A stretch of DNA of 40,662 nucleotides from an uncultured Lachnobacterium sp. (GCA_900543445.1 UQRC01000026.1:1-40662); one strand, 5' to 3'. Positions 1 to 8,719 are shown, counted from the first letter of the stretch. Made by a program: numbers and translations. Notes: generated by a model not told the origin, from the sequence alone.

Positions 1-40
1 GTTGGAATAACGAATACCAAATATAATTCGTTACCCCAAC
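1..40. other. imperfect hairpin at the left edge
   Basis: Two nested stems: GTTGG (1-5) with CCAAC (36-40), and AACGAAT (9-15) with ATTCGTT (26-32). It is followed by T-rich but interrupted sequence, so it could be a weak terminator of a gene left of the window or part of a leader. The window cuts the context, so no firm role can be given. Confidence 0.35.
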
Positions 41-101
41 ATTTATTTTAGAACCTTTGTTGTATAAAAAATCAAATGGAGAAGAACAGGAGGTTAGCGA
101 T

Positions 102-3100
102 ATGAAAAAAGGACGACAGATATTTCTCCGGAAATTCTTAGCAGTATTTCTGTCAATCAGTATGATTTTCGGATTGCTTCCGGGGAATCTTCCGGTTGCA
201 CTGGCGGGAGAGAGTGAAGAAAACACAACGATTACCGGATTTGTTGCCGTATATCCGGATTGGAACGAAAATGGAGAGCCAAGTTTTCCGACGAAACCCG
301 ATTATATGACGGAACTAGGCAAAGAAGTACAGGGAGCAAGAAGCGACTTGTATTTTGGCTTTATCGGTGAATCGGGTAAATTTGAAAAAATTACGGATAT
401 CAGCAAGATTACGGCAGGAGAAGGCCTAGAGATTACAAAGCAGACGAACGAGAGCGGAAACGAGTCGGAGGATCTGTTTACTGTCAGTTTTCGGGAACTC
501 GGGCAGCATACGTTGACATATAACGATGGAACAAAAACATATACGATAAATGTCAATGTGGTGGAGAATCGAATTAAAATCTATGAGGATGCCGATCATA
601 AGACGGAACTTGCCCGGGATGCGTGGGGAAACTATCTGTGGGATAATGATGATGGGGGACATTCCGCAGAGTGCACGGAAGTATATGTTGTGATTAAACC
701 GAATGAGGGTGAGTTCATTGATAAAACTGAGCCGTTTGTTTTTTTCGGTGGCACTGATAAGTTATCGATTGAGGAACTTACCGGTAAGAAGAATGAATAT
801 AAGATCACTCGCACGGAAGGTTCGATATCGCGTGAGCCGTTTCCTTTTAAAATCACGGGTCATATGGGCGAGGATACCGGGAATGTGTTTGAACAGGAGA
901 TTCAGCTTTGTGTTCATTTTCAGGGAGCAGGACTTCGTGTGATTTCCGAGCTGAAACGTGATGAGTATGGTAATGTGACCGGAGTCGTGGATGGTGCAAC
1001 ATGGGATGTTGCCATGGGTTGCGATATCAACGGAACAGAGGCTTGCTTTGGTATCGTTGATGCAAACGGTAGTTGTCAAAAGAAAGTAACTGCGGATCAG
1101 CTGGAAATTTATGAGGCGCATGAAGGGGCAGAAGGTGCGATCATTCCTGATACTAATCCAACAGAAAATGCTTCTATTACGCAAAATGACAATGAAGAGT
1201 GGGTATCGTTGCACTTTAAAAAAGAAGGCGTGTATGTCATCCAATTGAAAAATACCGATGATCCGGATAATAACAAGGTGGATGTATGGGTATCGATGCC
1301 TAACGTAGGCTTTTACAGCCGGCCGGAAATCAGTGCAGATGCTTATCTTGCCGGTGATGTTGCGTTTGGAAAAAAGAACGGAGACAATGTTCTTTATCTG
1401 ATTGCAAGAGATGATGATCATGCAGCGTATAATCAGGCAAAAGAGGCGGTATTTTCCTGTGATGGGAATTCGAGCGAGGCGGTATGTAACCTTTTTATCG
1501 ATGTGGAGAAAATAGAGGTTGCAAATGCGGCAAAAGCTTACAAAGTTACCATTAAGAAAAATAAAAATTTTCATTTAGAAGCACATTGTGAATATCAGCC
1601 CACGGATCAACAAGAGCCGTTTGATAATTATGCAAGGAATTTAAGTCTTCAATATCAAGGTGATCAGCCGGATCAGGGACAGGAAGAAGCTCCGAATGGT
1701 CTGTGGCGTTATGAAGGAGAAGATGGAGAAGATTATATCGGTTATTCCGGCCGTTATATTACGGAGGAAGCCTATTTAAAGGGAACGATCTGGTTTGAAG
1801 ATGCAACTCCGGAGAGTATCTGTTATTGGGTGCATGGAAAAACGATTCAGGAAGTTGTAGATAAGCTATTGGAATTGGAAGATCAGAACGTTACCGTATG
1901 GGATTCAGTAGAGGAAAAGGAAACCGAGGTAACGATTCATAATTCAGGCTTTATCTATCTGAATATGAGTTACCGTGACAACAGCTATAAGGCTGCAGTG
2001 GAGGCGGAGCAGTATGTGTATGCACCGGCAAGTGTAAAGGGTGTCATGCTTGATACGGCATCCAATTCCTACAGTGTTACATTGACTTCACCGGATGGAA
2101 GCGTTCATCAGGATAAGGGAAATGATAATAAGCCGATCTACGATACGGTATACGAATTTCCGTTGACGAAAGCAGCACAGTCTTCAATGAAACAATATGA
2201 TCTTGCCGGAAATGAAAGTAAGGTTGAATATGATTCCACAGGCAATGATGGAATTCAGTATTTACATGGTATTGTTTTGCAGGATTGGTATCTGAGCAAA
2301 GAGGATGGGTATGGGAATAAACTGGAAACATTATTGAGATTGCAGAATGATGCAAATAAAAATCTGGGTGCAGATCAGCAATCCTCAGCAAAACGTATCA
2401 TTCAAAAAACAATTTATGATGCATCAACCGATTCATGGAGACAGACCGGCACCTATTATCTGATCTCGGATGATGATATCAAACCGGATGATAATGATGG
2501 GAATCATTATGTAGAACAGTATGCGGTATTTCAGAAGGAGCAGCATCGTTGGCCTTCTCTCCATGTGAATGCCAGCACACAGGTACGAGTATTGGGCTTG
2601 TGGACGAACGATGCGAATTTATATATCGGATTTTATGACGGTGTAGACAGTGTCAGCACATATATCGGTAAGGATGACGCGGGTAGGGATATAGCAAGTT
2701 TTTCACCGAAGGATATCGGAAAAGAACAAAAAGTGACGTATTCCTGCCGGTCCGTGGAATATGATCCTTCATTAAAACGAAATGGGGATGAGAAGACAAA
2801 CGAAGATAATCATGTCACGGTGCATGTTGTAAAGGCAGAATCGAATACCAAAACAAACGATACCTATTCGGAAGGTGGAAAGTCCGCATCCATTGATATT
2901 GAGAAAGAAGCAATCTCGGATCTGGTTCCGATGACGAACGCAGAGAAAGAAGCTTTGATCGATGGTGCCTCTCTTGATCTTGAGTTAAAGGTTTCCGGCG
3001 TGGAAAATTCTGCAGATGCCGATGTGGTGAAAGCGCAGCAGGATATTAAGAGTGTGCTTGGCTCAAATAAGAAAGCGGATTTCTTTAACGCGTTTTTGAA

Positions 3101-4268
3101 TTATACGCTTAAGAAAAGCGATGGAACTGCGGTGGCCGACAATAAGATGATCACCGAAGCGGAAGAAGAGATGGTATTATCGTTCCCATTAAAGGAAGCA
3201 TTGCAGGGAAAGAAAAACTATGTGGTATACCGTTATCATGATGGCAAAGCCGAAAAGTTGAATGCATGGATTGATGAAACAACAGGAAATCTCTGCTTTG
3301 AGACGGATCGTTTCTCGGTCTATGCGATTGCGGTTGACGATGAGACATCCGGCGGTTCTTCGTCTGGTGGCGGCTCTGTATCCGGAGGTGGTTCCTCAGC
3401 AGGCGGTGGAACGGTCGTGAATCCTGATAATAAGACAGAAGACACAAAGACAGAAGTGAAACCGGATGGAACCAGGGTTGAGACCAAGACGGATACGGTG
3501 AAAAACGATCAGGGAAATGAAGTGAAATCAGAGACCACAACGATCAAGAACGCAGATGGAACAGTTGTATCTGTGACTACTACGATTGAAATCAAGGATG
3601 CGGCAACAAATACAACGATAAATATGGTTGTGAAGAAGGATGCGGCAGGCGAAGTAACAGAAGCAAAAGCCGAGATAGAAGCGGTTGCCGCTGCAGGAAA
3701 GAACGGTAAGGCAAAGACAACGCTTAATGCGGATGCCGCAGAACAGATGATTCAGGCGGCAGGAACAAAGAATGTTACGATAAAACAGACCGTAAGGGAT
3801 GATAAGGGTAATACATTGTATACGGTTGAAACAGATGCGAAAAACCTTGAGGCAGGCAGGAAACTTACCCTTGTTGAAATTAGGGATGGTAAGCAGATAC
3901 TAGTTACAAAGACGGCAAAGGTTGACACAAACGGAAACTTTACCATTCGGGCGCCAAAGGGTGAGTATCAGCTTCTGAACGAAAACCAGATGAAGACCTT
4001 GCGCAAGCAGATCCTTGCGACGGTAAAACCGGCAAAAAAATCAGTGTCGATCATAAAAGGCAAAAAGGCAGCCATTTCGCTTAGCAAGAAGCTGGATAAG
4101 GAAAATGTTGCAAAAATCACATATCGTTCAACAAAGAAATCGGTTGTAACCATAACTAAGAATGGAAAGGCAACCGGAAAGAAAAAGGGAACTGCCGTTA
4201 TTGAAATCACGGTTGTGTTGAATGACGGAACAAAGAAAGTGATAAAAACAAAGGTAAAAGTAAAATAG
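102..4268 (+). CDS. large secreted surface protein with C-terminal Ig-like domain
   Basis: The start at 102 is chosen because AGGAGG (88-93) sits 8 nt upstream and the product then begins with a classic signal peptide: basic MKKGRQ, a hydrophobic core, and a likely cleavage after VALA at about residue 35. An upstream in-frame ATG at 57 lacks this. The mature protein is about 1350 residues, acidic and Asp/Asn/Tyr-rich, with no family I recognise over residues 40-1080. A Ser/Gly linker lies at about 1083-1103, followed by a Lys/Thr-rich charged stretch with repeating KTE/KTD segments. Residues of about 1309-1388 look like a lysine-rich Ig-like (Big_2-type) fold ending in KTKVKVK. There is no LPXTG motif. 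Inference: exported and attached to the cell surface, perhaps by the basic C-terminus binding the wall. The molecular function is unknown. Confidence 0.85.
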   Translation: MKKGRQIFLRKFLAVFLSISMIFGLLPGNLPVALAGESEENTTITGFVAVYPDWNENGEPSFPTKPDYMTELGKEVQGARSDLYFGFIGESGKFEKITDISKITAGEGLEITKQTNESGNESEDLFTVSFRELGQHTLTYNDGTKTYTINVNVVENRIKIYEDADHKTELARDAWGNYLWDNDDGGHSAECTEVYVVIKPNEGEFIDKTEPFVFFGGTDKLSIEELTGKKNEYKITRTEGSISREPFPFKITGHMGEDTGNVFEQEIQLCVHFQGAGLRVISELKRDEYGNVTGVVDGATWDVAMGCDINGTEACFGIVDANGSCQKKVTADQLEIYEAHEGAEGAIIPDTNPTENASITQNDNEEWVSLHFKKEGVYVIQLKNTDDPDNNKVDVWVSMPNVGFYSRPEISADAYLAGDVAFGKKNGDNVLYLIARDDDHAAYNQAKEAVFSCDGNSSEAVCNLFIDVEKIEVANAAKAYKVTIKKNKNFHLEAHCEYQPTDQQEPFDNYARNLSLQYQGDQPDQGQEEAPNGLWRYEGEDGEDYIGYSGRYITEEAYLKGTIWFEDATPESICYWVHGKTIQEVVDKLLELEDQNVTVWDSVEEKETEVTIHNSGFIYLNMSYRDNSYKAAVEAEQYVYAPASVKGVMLDTASNSYSVTLTSPDGSVHQDKGNDNKPIYDTVYEFPLTKAAQSSMKQYDLAGNESKVEYDSTGNDGIQYLHGIVLQDWYLSKEDGYGNKLETLLRLQNDANKNLGADQQSSAKRIIQKTIYDASTDSWRQTGTYYLISDDDIKPDDNDGNHYVEQYAVFQKEQHRWPSLHVNASTQVRVLGLWTNDANLYIGFYDGVDSVSTYIGKDDAGRDIASFSPKDIGKEQKVTYSCRSVEYDPSLKRNGDEKTNEDNHVTVHVVKAESNTKTNDTYSEGGKSASIDIEKEAISDLVPMTNAEKEALIDGASLDLELKVSGVENSADADVVKAQQDIKSVLGSNKKADFFNAFLNYTLKKSDGTAVADNKMITEAEEEMVLSFPLKEALQGKKNYVVYRYHDGKAEKLNAWIDETTGNLCFETDRFSVYAIAVDDETSGGSSSGGGSVSGGGSSAGGGTVVNPDNKTEDTKTEVKPDGTRVETKTDTVKNDQGNEVKSETTTIKNADGTVVSVTTTIEIKDAATNTTINMVVKKDAAGEVTEAKAEIEAVAAAGKNGKAKTTLNADAAEQMIQAAGTKNVTIKQTVRDDKGNTLYTVETDAKNLEAGRKLTLVEIRDGKQILVTKTAKVDTNGNFTIRAPKGEYQLLNENQMKTLRKQILATVKPAKKSVSIIKGKKAAISLSKKLDKENVAKITYRSTKKSVVTITKNGKATGKKKGTAVIEITVVLNDGTKKVIKTKVKVK

Positions 4269-4288
4269 CATAAAATCAATCAAAAACA

Positions 4289-4323
4289 AAAAGGCGGGTC
4301 ATGTGTGTTGACCTGCCTTTTGT
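4289..4323 (+). terminator. terminator after the surface-protein gene
   Basis: An 11-bp stem (4291-4301 with 4309-4319, one G-T wobble) with a 7-nt loop, preceded by A-rich and followed by T-rich sequence. It lies between convergent genes and may work in both directions. Confidence 0.8.
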
Positions 4324-4361
4324 GTGCGTTAAGGGATACATATAAAAAGTGACTGTCCTGT

Positions 4362-4772
4362 TTAATTGAGCAATTCTTCGCCAATCTCTTCGAGAAGCGC
4401 ATTCGTTTCTTCTAAAGTCATCTCATGTTCCAAAGCAAAAATGATCGCTGCATCGAAACGGTTTCTGGGATAGAGCTGTGCGCGCTGCGCAATGGAAAGC
4501 ATTCTCTGTGTCTCTTCCAAAGGAAGTTTTAAAAAGATTGCGATTCGAAGCAGAAAATTGCGCGTCGGATTGCGGCGGCCGCTTAAAATCTGATAGGTGT
4601 AGGAACGATCCATGTTCAGATTGATAATGATATCTTTCGGCTGTAGATTATGTGTATCAAGAAGCTGACTGAGATATTCACCGATTCCGATCTTGTCAAA
4701 ACTTTCTTCTTTTCTGAATTCATCAATGTTAAGTTCTCTTATTTGTTTTAATAATTCATCTGTGGATTTCAT
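4362..4772 (-). CDS. small HTH (XRE-like) DNA-binding protein paired with the kinase
   Basis: 136 residues. A lambda-repressor-like helix-turn-helix is visible at about residues 30-75: the helices around EYLSQLLDTHNLQPKDII, then NMDRSYTYQILSGRRNPTR as turn and recognition helix. The acidic C-terminal third is probably helical. GGGGCGGAG lies just upstream of the ATG on the minus strand. It follows the membrane kinase gene by 119 bp with no clear terminator between them, so co-transcription is likely. Inference: a cytoplasmic regulator, possibly a phosphorylation target or readout of the neighbouring kinase. Its DNA targets are not visible. Confidence 0.8.
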   Translation of the reverse strand: MKSTDELLKQIRELNIDEFRKEESFDKIGIGEYLSQLLDTHNLQPKDIIINLNMDRSYTYQILSGRRNPTRNFLLRIAIFLKLPLEETQRMLSIAQRAQLYPRNRFDAAIIFALEHEMTLEETNALLEEIGEELLN

Positions 4773-4891
4773 AAACGATTCTCCGCCCCTAGAACATCAG
4801 TCCATGCAAAATTAGTAAATTATGGCATAACAGTTACCCTATAATTCTAACATAATCGTAATTCATGATGGTGTGCAAAACTGCCTACTTT

Positions 4892-6478
4892 TTAATTCTG
4901 CTCATAGGCGCGCACGAAACCATCCTTATTATCGATCGCTAACTGGACGTTATCGAGAATATCACTCAGACAGAAATGGTAGTCGATTTCATTCACAGCA
5001 TCTTTTTTGGCATGAGCGTATTTATAAATACAACTGGTGTCAGCATCACTGGTGCGATAGATGACGATGCGCAGCAGTGACAGGATTTCATTTTGATAAT
5101 TACTGTAGGAACCGATCGTGTTTTTTAGGCATGCATCGCGATATACAAGACTTTGCCGGATATGATCTACTGCCGAGCAGTTTCGTACATAATCCGGCAG
5201 AGAGTCATAGTTGGCGTAATCCTTGGGTGGATCGCGTGTCAGTTCCGGTTCCTCATACAGCTTCGGAATCAATGTTTCCAAAGCCACGCCGAGTGCATCC
5301 GCGTCGTTATTGTAGACGGCGAGAAGCAGGGTATCGACATCATCCTGAAAATCAAACAGATTTAATGGTTGTGATCCTGCACGGTCGACGATGGATGCAT
5401 CGGAATCGACGGCTGCATCTGTAGCAGGTGTGTCGGAAGGATTGGTCTGGGTATCGGATAAGGCGTTTTTGGATGGTTGCTCAACGGTTGCTTGATCTGC
5501 ACCCGGTTCGGTCGATGCCTGTGTAAGCTGGGGGGAAGAGATCGGTACAAGAAACTTCTGTGAGCAGATCATACCGATTCCGGAGCCGACTGCCGAACCG
5601 ATGAGAAGTCCGAGCAACAGCAGTATGAAACCCTGTTTTTTCGTGAAATCGGCCGGCTTTTTATTCTGCTTTTGCTGCAAAGCGCACAGTTCCTGCTGTA
5701 ATTCTTTTACGCTGCGGTATCTTTGATCCGGTTCAAAGGCCGTTGCTTTGTGAAGGATCGCGGATAATTCGGTGGAGATCTGTGAATCATCATTCTCCGA
5801 AGCGTTCAGCAGCGAGAGAAAGGTCTTGCCAAGACCGTACACATCCGTGCGGACATCGCTCTGGCGGAAACCGAACTGTTCCGGTGCCGCATTGCCGTAA
5901 GTTCCGGCAAAAACCGTATCGCGGGATTTTTCCGGTGTGAATTCATGACCGGCGTCTACGTCGATGAGAATAAGATGGTGTGTATCGGTGGAATAGATAA
6001 AGTTCTCCCCTTTGATGTCGCGATGGATCATCGGCGGGTGAAGCGCATGAAGCTCTCCAATGATCGTGCAGCACTCGGTCAAAAGGGGCAGTAACGCCTT
6101 TTCAAAGTCACTTTCCAACGGATGGGATTCACATAATTGTTCCGCGTGATCACAAAGTGGAATGCCCCGGACATAGCGGCGGAGCAGATAGGCGGCGCCG
6201 TCCTCTTCGAAGAAATCCACCGCTTCCGGGAAATGGGATGACACAAGCTGATTTAACACGTCGTATTCCCGACGAAGAGAATCGCGCAGGATTCCGCTTG
6301 AACTTTTCAGAATAAACAGATTGCCGGACGCGTCGCAAAGCTGATAGATCTTCTTGTTGTCCGTGTCTTTGAAAATGCTTGAGACTGTATAATTTTCTGT
6401 AAGTCGTTGCGGGAGTGCCACATCGGACATTATGTGTTCAAATTCATGGATAAATTGTGCACTTTTCGTATCTGGCAT
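4892..6478 (-). CDS. transmembrane serine/threonine protein kinase
   Basis: 528 residues. The N-terminal Hanks-type kinase domain (about 28-270) shows the ATP-binding lysine in FILK (K58), the catalytic loop HRDIKGEN (152-159), DVD at 173-175 in place of the usual DFG, and APE at 198-200. A single hydrophobic segment at about 283-305 (FILLLLGLLIGSAVGSG) anchors it, followed by an extracellular Ser/Thr/Asp/Gln-rich linker (about 310-365) and a C-terminal domain of about 160 residues that I do not recognise. There are no PASTA repeats, unlike PrkC/Stk1. AAAGGAG precedes the ATG. The extracellular domain is presumably the sensor (inference). It is followed by an HTH gene in the same direction. 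Confidence 0.88.
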   Translation of the reverse strand: MPDTKSAQFIHEFEHIMSDVALPQRLTENYTVSSIFKDTDNKKIYQLCDASGNLFILKSSSGILRDSLRREYDVLNQLVSSHFPEAVDFFEEDGAAYLLRRYVRGIPLCDHAEQLCESHPLESDFEKALLPLLTECCTIIGELHALHPPMIHRDIKGENFIYSTDTHHLILIDVDAGHEFTPEKSRDTVFAGTYGNAAPEQFGFRQSDVRTDVYGLGKTFLSLLNASENDDSQISTELSAILHKATAFEPDQRYRSVKELQQELCALQQKQNKKPADFTKKQGFILLLLGLLIGSAVGSGIGMICSQKFLVPISSPQLTQASTEPGADQATVEQPSKNALSDTQTNPSDTPATDAAVDSDASIVDRAGSQPLNLFDFQDDVDTLLLAVYNNDADALGVALETLIPKLYEEPELTRDPPKDYANYDSLPDYVRNCSAVDHIRQSLVYRDACLKNTIGSYSNYQNEILSLLRIVIYRTSDADTSCIYKYAHAKKDAVNEIDYHFCLSDILDNVQLAIDNKDGFVRAYEQN

Positions 6479-6518
6479 AACGTCTCCTTTGCATATTTTT
6501 TGCTTTTTATCTGCTCAT

Positions 6519-6547
6519 ATTTTACAGCGAAATACTATTTTATTCAA
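6519..6547 (-). promoter_or_regulatory. sigma-A promoter for the kinase-HTH operon
   Basis: On the minus strand: TTGAAT (-35, 6542-6547), a 17-nt spacer, and TAAAAT (-10, 6519-6524), about 41 nt upstream of the kinase start codon. Confidence 0.6.
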
Positions 6548-6593
6548 CGCCGTCCGCACAAAGAAAAGCAAAGTTAGTTTCATAAAACTTATC

Positions 6594-6622
6594 TTGGAAA
6601 AAGCAGGAAAAAATGATATGAT
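6594..6622 (+). promoter_or_regulatory. sigma-A promoter for the nitroreductase gene
   Basis: TTGGAA (6594-6599), a 17-nt spacer, and TATGAT (6617-6622) with an extended -10 TG at 6614-6615. The predicted leader is only about 20 nt. It diverges from the kinase promoter. Confidence 0.65.
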
Positions 6623-6649
6623 ACTGATAAGAAAGGAGTGCTTGGAAAC

Positions 6650-7177
6650 ATGAATGAAATCATTAAAGCAATGGAAGAGCGTAGAAGCATCCGCAAGTTT
6701 AAACCAGAGATGCCGAAGAAAGAAGATTTGCAGCAGATCGTGGAAGCCGGTCTGTACGCTGCCAACGGCATGGGAAGACAGGCAACGATCACGGTTGCTG
6801 TCACGAACAAGGAACTGCGCGATAGATTATCAGCGGTCAATTGCAAGATCGGCGGCTGGGATGAGAGTGTTGATCCGTTTTACGGAGCACCGGCGATCCT
6901 GATCGTTCTTGCGGAGAAAGATTGGAGAAATCGTGTATATGACGGAAGTCTTGTGATGGGCAACATGATGCTTGCCGCACATTCACTCGGACTTGGAAGC
7001 ATCTGGATCCATAGAGCGAAGGAAGAATTTGAGATGCCGGAGTATCAGCAGCTTTTGAAGAAACTCGGTGTTGAAGGCGAGTGGGAAGGTATCGGACATT
7101 GTGCGGTCGGATACATCGACGGTGAGATGCCGGAAGCTGCTGAGCGCAAGCCAAACCGTGTATTCTGGGTAGAATAA
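6650..7177 (+). CDS. nitroreductase family protein (FMN-dependent oxidoreductase)
   Basis: 175 residues. It begins NEIIKAMEERRSIRKFK, the typical nitroreductase N-terminus whose Arg/Ser residues contact the FMN phosphate. The central part carries FYGAPAILIVLAEKD and the NMMLAAHSLGLGSIWIHRA helix common to the family, and the end RKPNRVFWV is also typical. The start is ATG 6650, with AAAGGAG at 6632-6638; an in-frame GTG at 6638 overlaps that ribosome site and is unlikely to be used. Family members act as cytoplasmic flavin dimers reducing nitro compounds, quinones or other electron acceptors with NAD(P)H. The substrate here cannot be told. Confidence 0.9.
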   Translation: MNEIIKAMEERRSIRKFKPEMPKKEDLQQIVEAGLYAANGMGRQATITVAVTNKELRDRLSAVNCKIGGWDESVDPFYGAPAILIVLAEKDWRNRVYDGSLVMGNMMLAAHSLGLGSIWIHRAKEEFEMPEYQQLLKKLGVEGEWEGIGHCAVGYIDGEMPEAAERKPNRVFWVE

Positions 7178-7182
7178 GAAAT

Positions 7183-7250
7183 ATGTCAGCCGAACGATAC
7201 ATCAGAGATGTACCGCAATTTGCCGAAGGCAAATTTCAATGGGCTGATGT
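7183..7250 (+). other. structured intergenic RNA: three-way junction candidate
   Basis: The gap between the nitroreductase and the next gene folds into a compact shape. P1 pairs 7183-7191 with 7242-7250 (9 bp, two G-U). Hairpin 1 pairs TACATC (7198-7203) with GATGTA (7207-7212) around an AGA loop, extended below an A-C mismatch by CG/CG. Hairpin 2 pairs AATTTGCC (7217-7224) with GGCAAATT (7228-7235) around a GAA loop. It ends 7 nt before the GGAGG of the next gene. I could not match it to a known riboswitch. It may be a cis-regulatory leader, a processing element or a small RNA. Confidence 0.5.
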
Positions 7251-7270
7251 TTATTATGGAGGACAAAAAG

Positions 7271-7561
7271 ATGGCAATTCAGTCAATTGATGCAGAAGAC
7301 GATCAGTTCGCATATCGCTATGATACGCAGCTTCTGATTGATAAGAGAGACAAGGATCTCGATGAGGATGAGATCGCCGATTACATCACTGATCATTTTG
7401 AGGGCAACAGCCTGATCGCTGCGGGAGATGAGGATCTTGTCAAGATTCATTTCCATACCAACGAGCCGTGGAAGATTCTGGAGTATTGCAACTCTGTTGG
7501 TGAGATTTATGACATCGTTGTGGAAGATATGATCCGTCAGGCGGACGGCAAGCAGGGTTAA
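7271..7561 (+). CDS. small protein like the C-terminal part of DAK2/FakA-type kinases
   Basis: 96 residues. The segment NSLIAAGDEDLVKIHFHTNEPWKILEY resembles the C-terminal portion of YloV/FakA-like proteins (DAK2 fusion proteins), where a similar DDLIKVHVHT-type stretch occurs. No kinase (DAK2) catalytic domain is present. The start at 7271 is set by GGAGG (7258-7262), 8 nt away; the reading frame is open upstream through the structured element but has no ribosome site there. Either a free-standing small domain protein, as I recall from other Lachnospiraceae genomes under names such as 'kinase to dihydroxyacetone kinase', or a remnant of a larger gene. Function unknown. Confidence 0.65.
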   Translation: MAIQSIDAEDDQFAYRYDTQLLIDKRDKDLDEDEIADYITDHFEGNSLIAAGDEDLVKIHFHTNEPWKILEYCNSVGEIYDIVVEDMIRQADGKQG

Positions 7562-7609
7562 TGAAAGAATATTGACTTGCAGGAAAGAAAAATGCCTTTT
7601 GGTTTAACA

Positions 7610-7647
7610 ACAATTCAATTGTGCAGGACGCGATTTATTGCTATGAT
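7610..7647 (+). promoter_or_regulatory. promoter with overlapping operator-like palindrome, upstream of the XRE gene
   Basis: TTGTGC (7619-7624), a 17-nt spacer, and TATGAT (7642-7647) with an extended -10 TG at 7639-7640. The palindrome ACAATTCAATTGT (7610-7622) covers the start of the -35 box, a position suited to repression. Autoregulation by the downstream XRE protein is an inference. Confidence 0.6.
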
Positions 7648-7676
7648 TTCATTATAAGAAGTTGGGAGGCATAAAT

Positions 7677-8711
7677 ATGAACATAGCAGAATCCATTCGA
7701 AAATACAGGAAAGCGTCAGGATTGACACAGGAGGAGATGGCAAAACGATTAGGTGTGACAACTCCGGCGGTCAGCAAATGGGAGAACGGAATCACTAATC
7801 CGGATATAGCGTTGCTGGCTCCGATCGCAAGGCTTTTCCATATATCGGTTGATACGCTTTTATCTTATCGGGAGCGATTAACGGACGATGAGATCAATGC
7901 GATAGTTCAGAAGATCAATGATATGTTTGCAACGGAAGATTTTGCTACGGTTTATGAATGGGCGGAGCGTAAGATCAAAGAGTATCCAAGCTGTAATAAG
8001 CTGATCTGGAATGTCGCAATTGTGCTGGAGGCAAGACTGATCGTTGATGACAAGACGGATGGTGAGCTGTATGAACCGCAGATTTACACGTGGTATGAAC
8101 AGGTGCTTGAGGATGAAGATGAGGATATCAGGAACAAAGCGGCGGACGCATTGTTTGGCTTCTCGATGCGAAAGAAAGACTATGCCAAAGCGGAAGAATA
8201 TCTGGCGTATTTTTCGGATTACGACCCGGTAAAGAAACTCAATCGTGGCAGATGGCATATGGAACAGGGAGAAGCGGAGAACGCTTACAAACTCTTCGAG
8301 GAGGTTATTTTTACCGAATATAATCGATCATCGTTAGCTTTGGCATATATGGTCGGAATGGCACTCGAGAAGATGGATTATGAAAAGGCGCGTTATTATG
8401 CAAAGAAACAAGGGGAGATCGCATGCGCGTTTGAGATGGGGATTTATCAGCAATGCTCGCCAATGCTTGAAATCGTATGTGCGCAGAAGGATGTAAAAGG
8501 AACCTGTCAGGTTGTGGAACAACTGCTGAATCATGTGGAGTCACTGTATGATTTTACGAAAGCGGAATTGTATGAACATATGACGTTTCGGAAGCCGGAT
8601 GAAACCTATGTGAAGGAAGTAAGGGAGAGCCTGTTGGAAGGCTTTCGTGATGAGGAGACGTTTGGGTATATGAAAGGGTGCAAGGAGTGGGAACACATGA
8701 TAGAATCATAA
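7677..8711 (+). CDS. XRE-family regulator with helical-repeat C-terminal domain
   Basis: 344 residues. Residues 1-60 form a textbook XRE helix-turn-helix (TQEEMAKRLGVTTPAVSKWE followed by NPDIALLAPIARLF). The remainder is rich in Tyr, Glu, Ala and Lys with repeated helix pairs (for example DYAKAEEYLAYFSDYD, MDYEKARYYAKKQGE), which suggests tetratricopeptide-like repeats. The start is ATG 7677, with GGGAGG at 7664-7669; the in-frame TTG at 7662 would lie over that site. This architecture is common in Firmicutes, and the repeat domain usually senses a peptide or protein partner (family knowledge). The target genes are unknown; nothing adjacent is clearly regulated except perhaps itself. Confidence 0.87.
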   Translation: MNIAESIRKYRKASGLTQEEMAKRLGVTTPAVSKWENGITNPDIALLAPIARLFHISVDTLLSYRERLTDDEINAIVQKINDMFATEDFATVYEWAERKIKEYPSCNKLIWNVAIVLEARLIVDDKTDGELYEPQIYTWYEQVLEDEDEDIRNKAADALFGFSMRKKDYAKAEEYLAYFSDYDPVKKLNRGRWHMEQGEAENAYKLFEEVIFTEYNRSSLALAYMVGMALEKMDYEKARYYAKKQGEIACAFEMGIYQQCSPMLEIVCAQKDVKGTCQVVEQLLNHVESLYDFTKAELYEHMTFRKPDETYVKEVRESLLEGFRDEETFGYMKGCKEWEHMIES

Positions 8712-8719
8712 GTATCTGG

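Noticed and set aside
762..1574. 270-codon minus-strand frame inside the surface-protein gene
   Set aside because: No ribosome site or family motif, and it lies antisense within a continuous signal-peptide-bearing gene.
7241..7250. CTGATG in the structured RNA as part of a hammerhead ribozyme
   Set aside because: The required CUGAUGA core followed by a stem and GAAA is not present; the bases belong to the closing stem instead.
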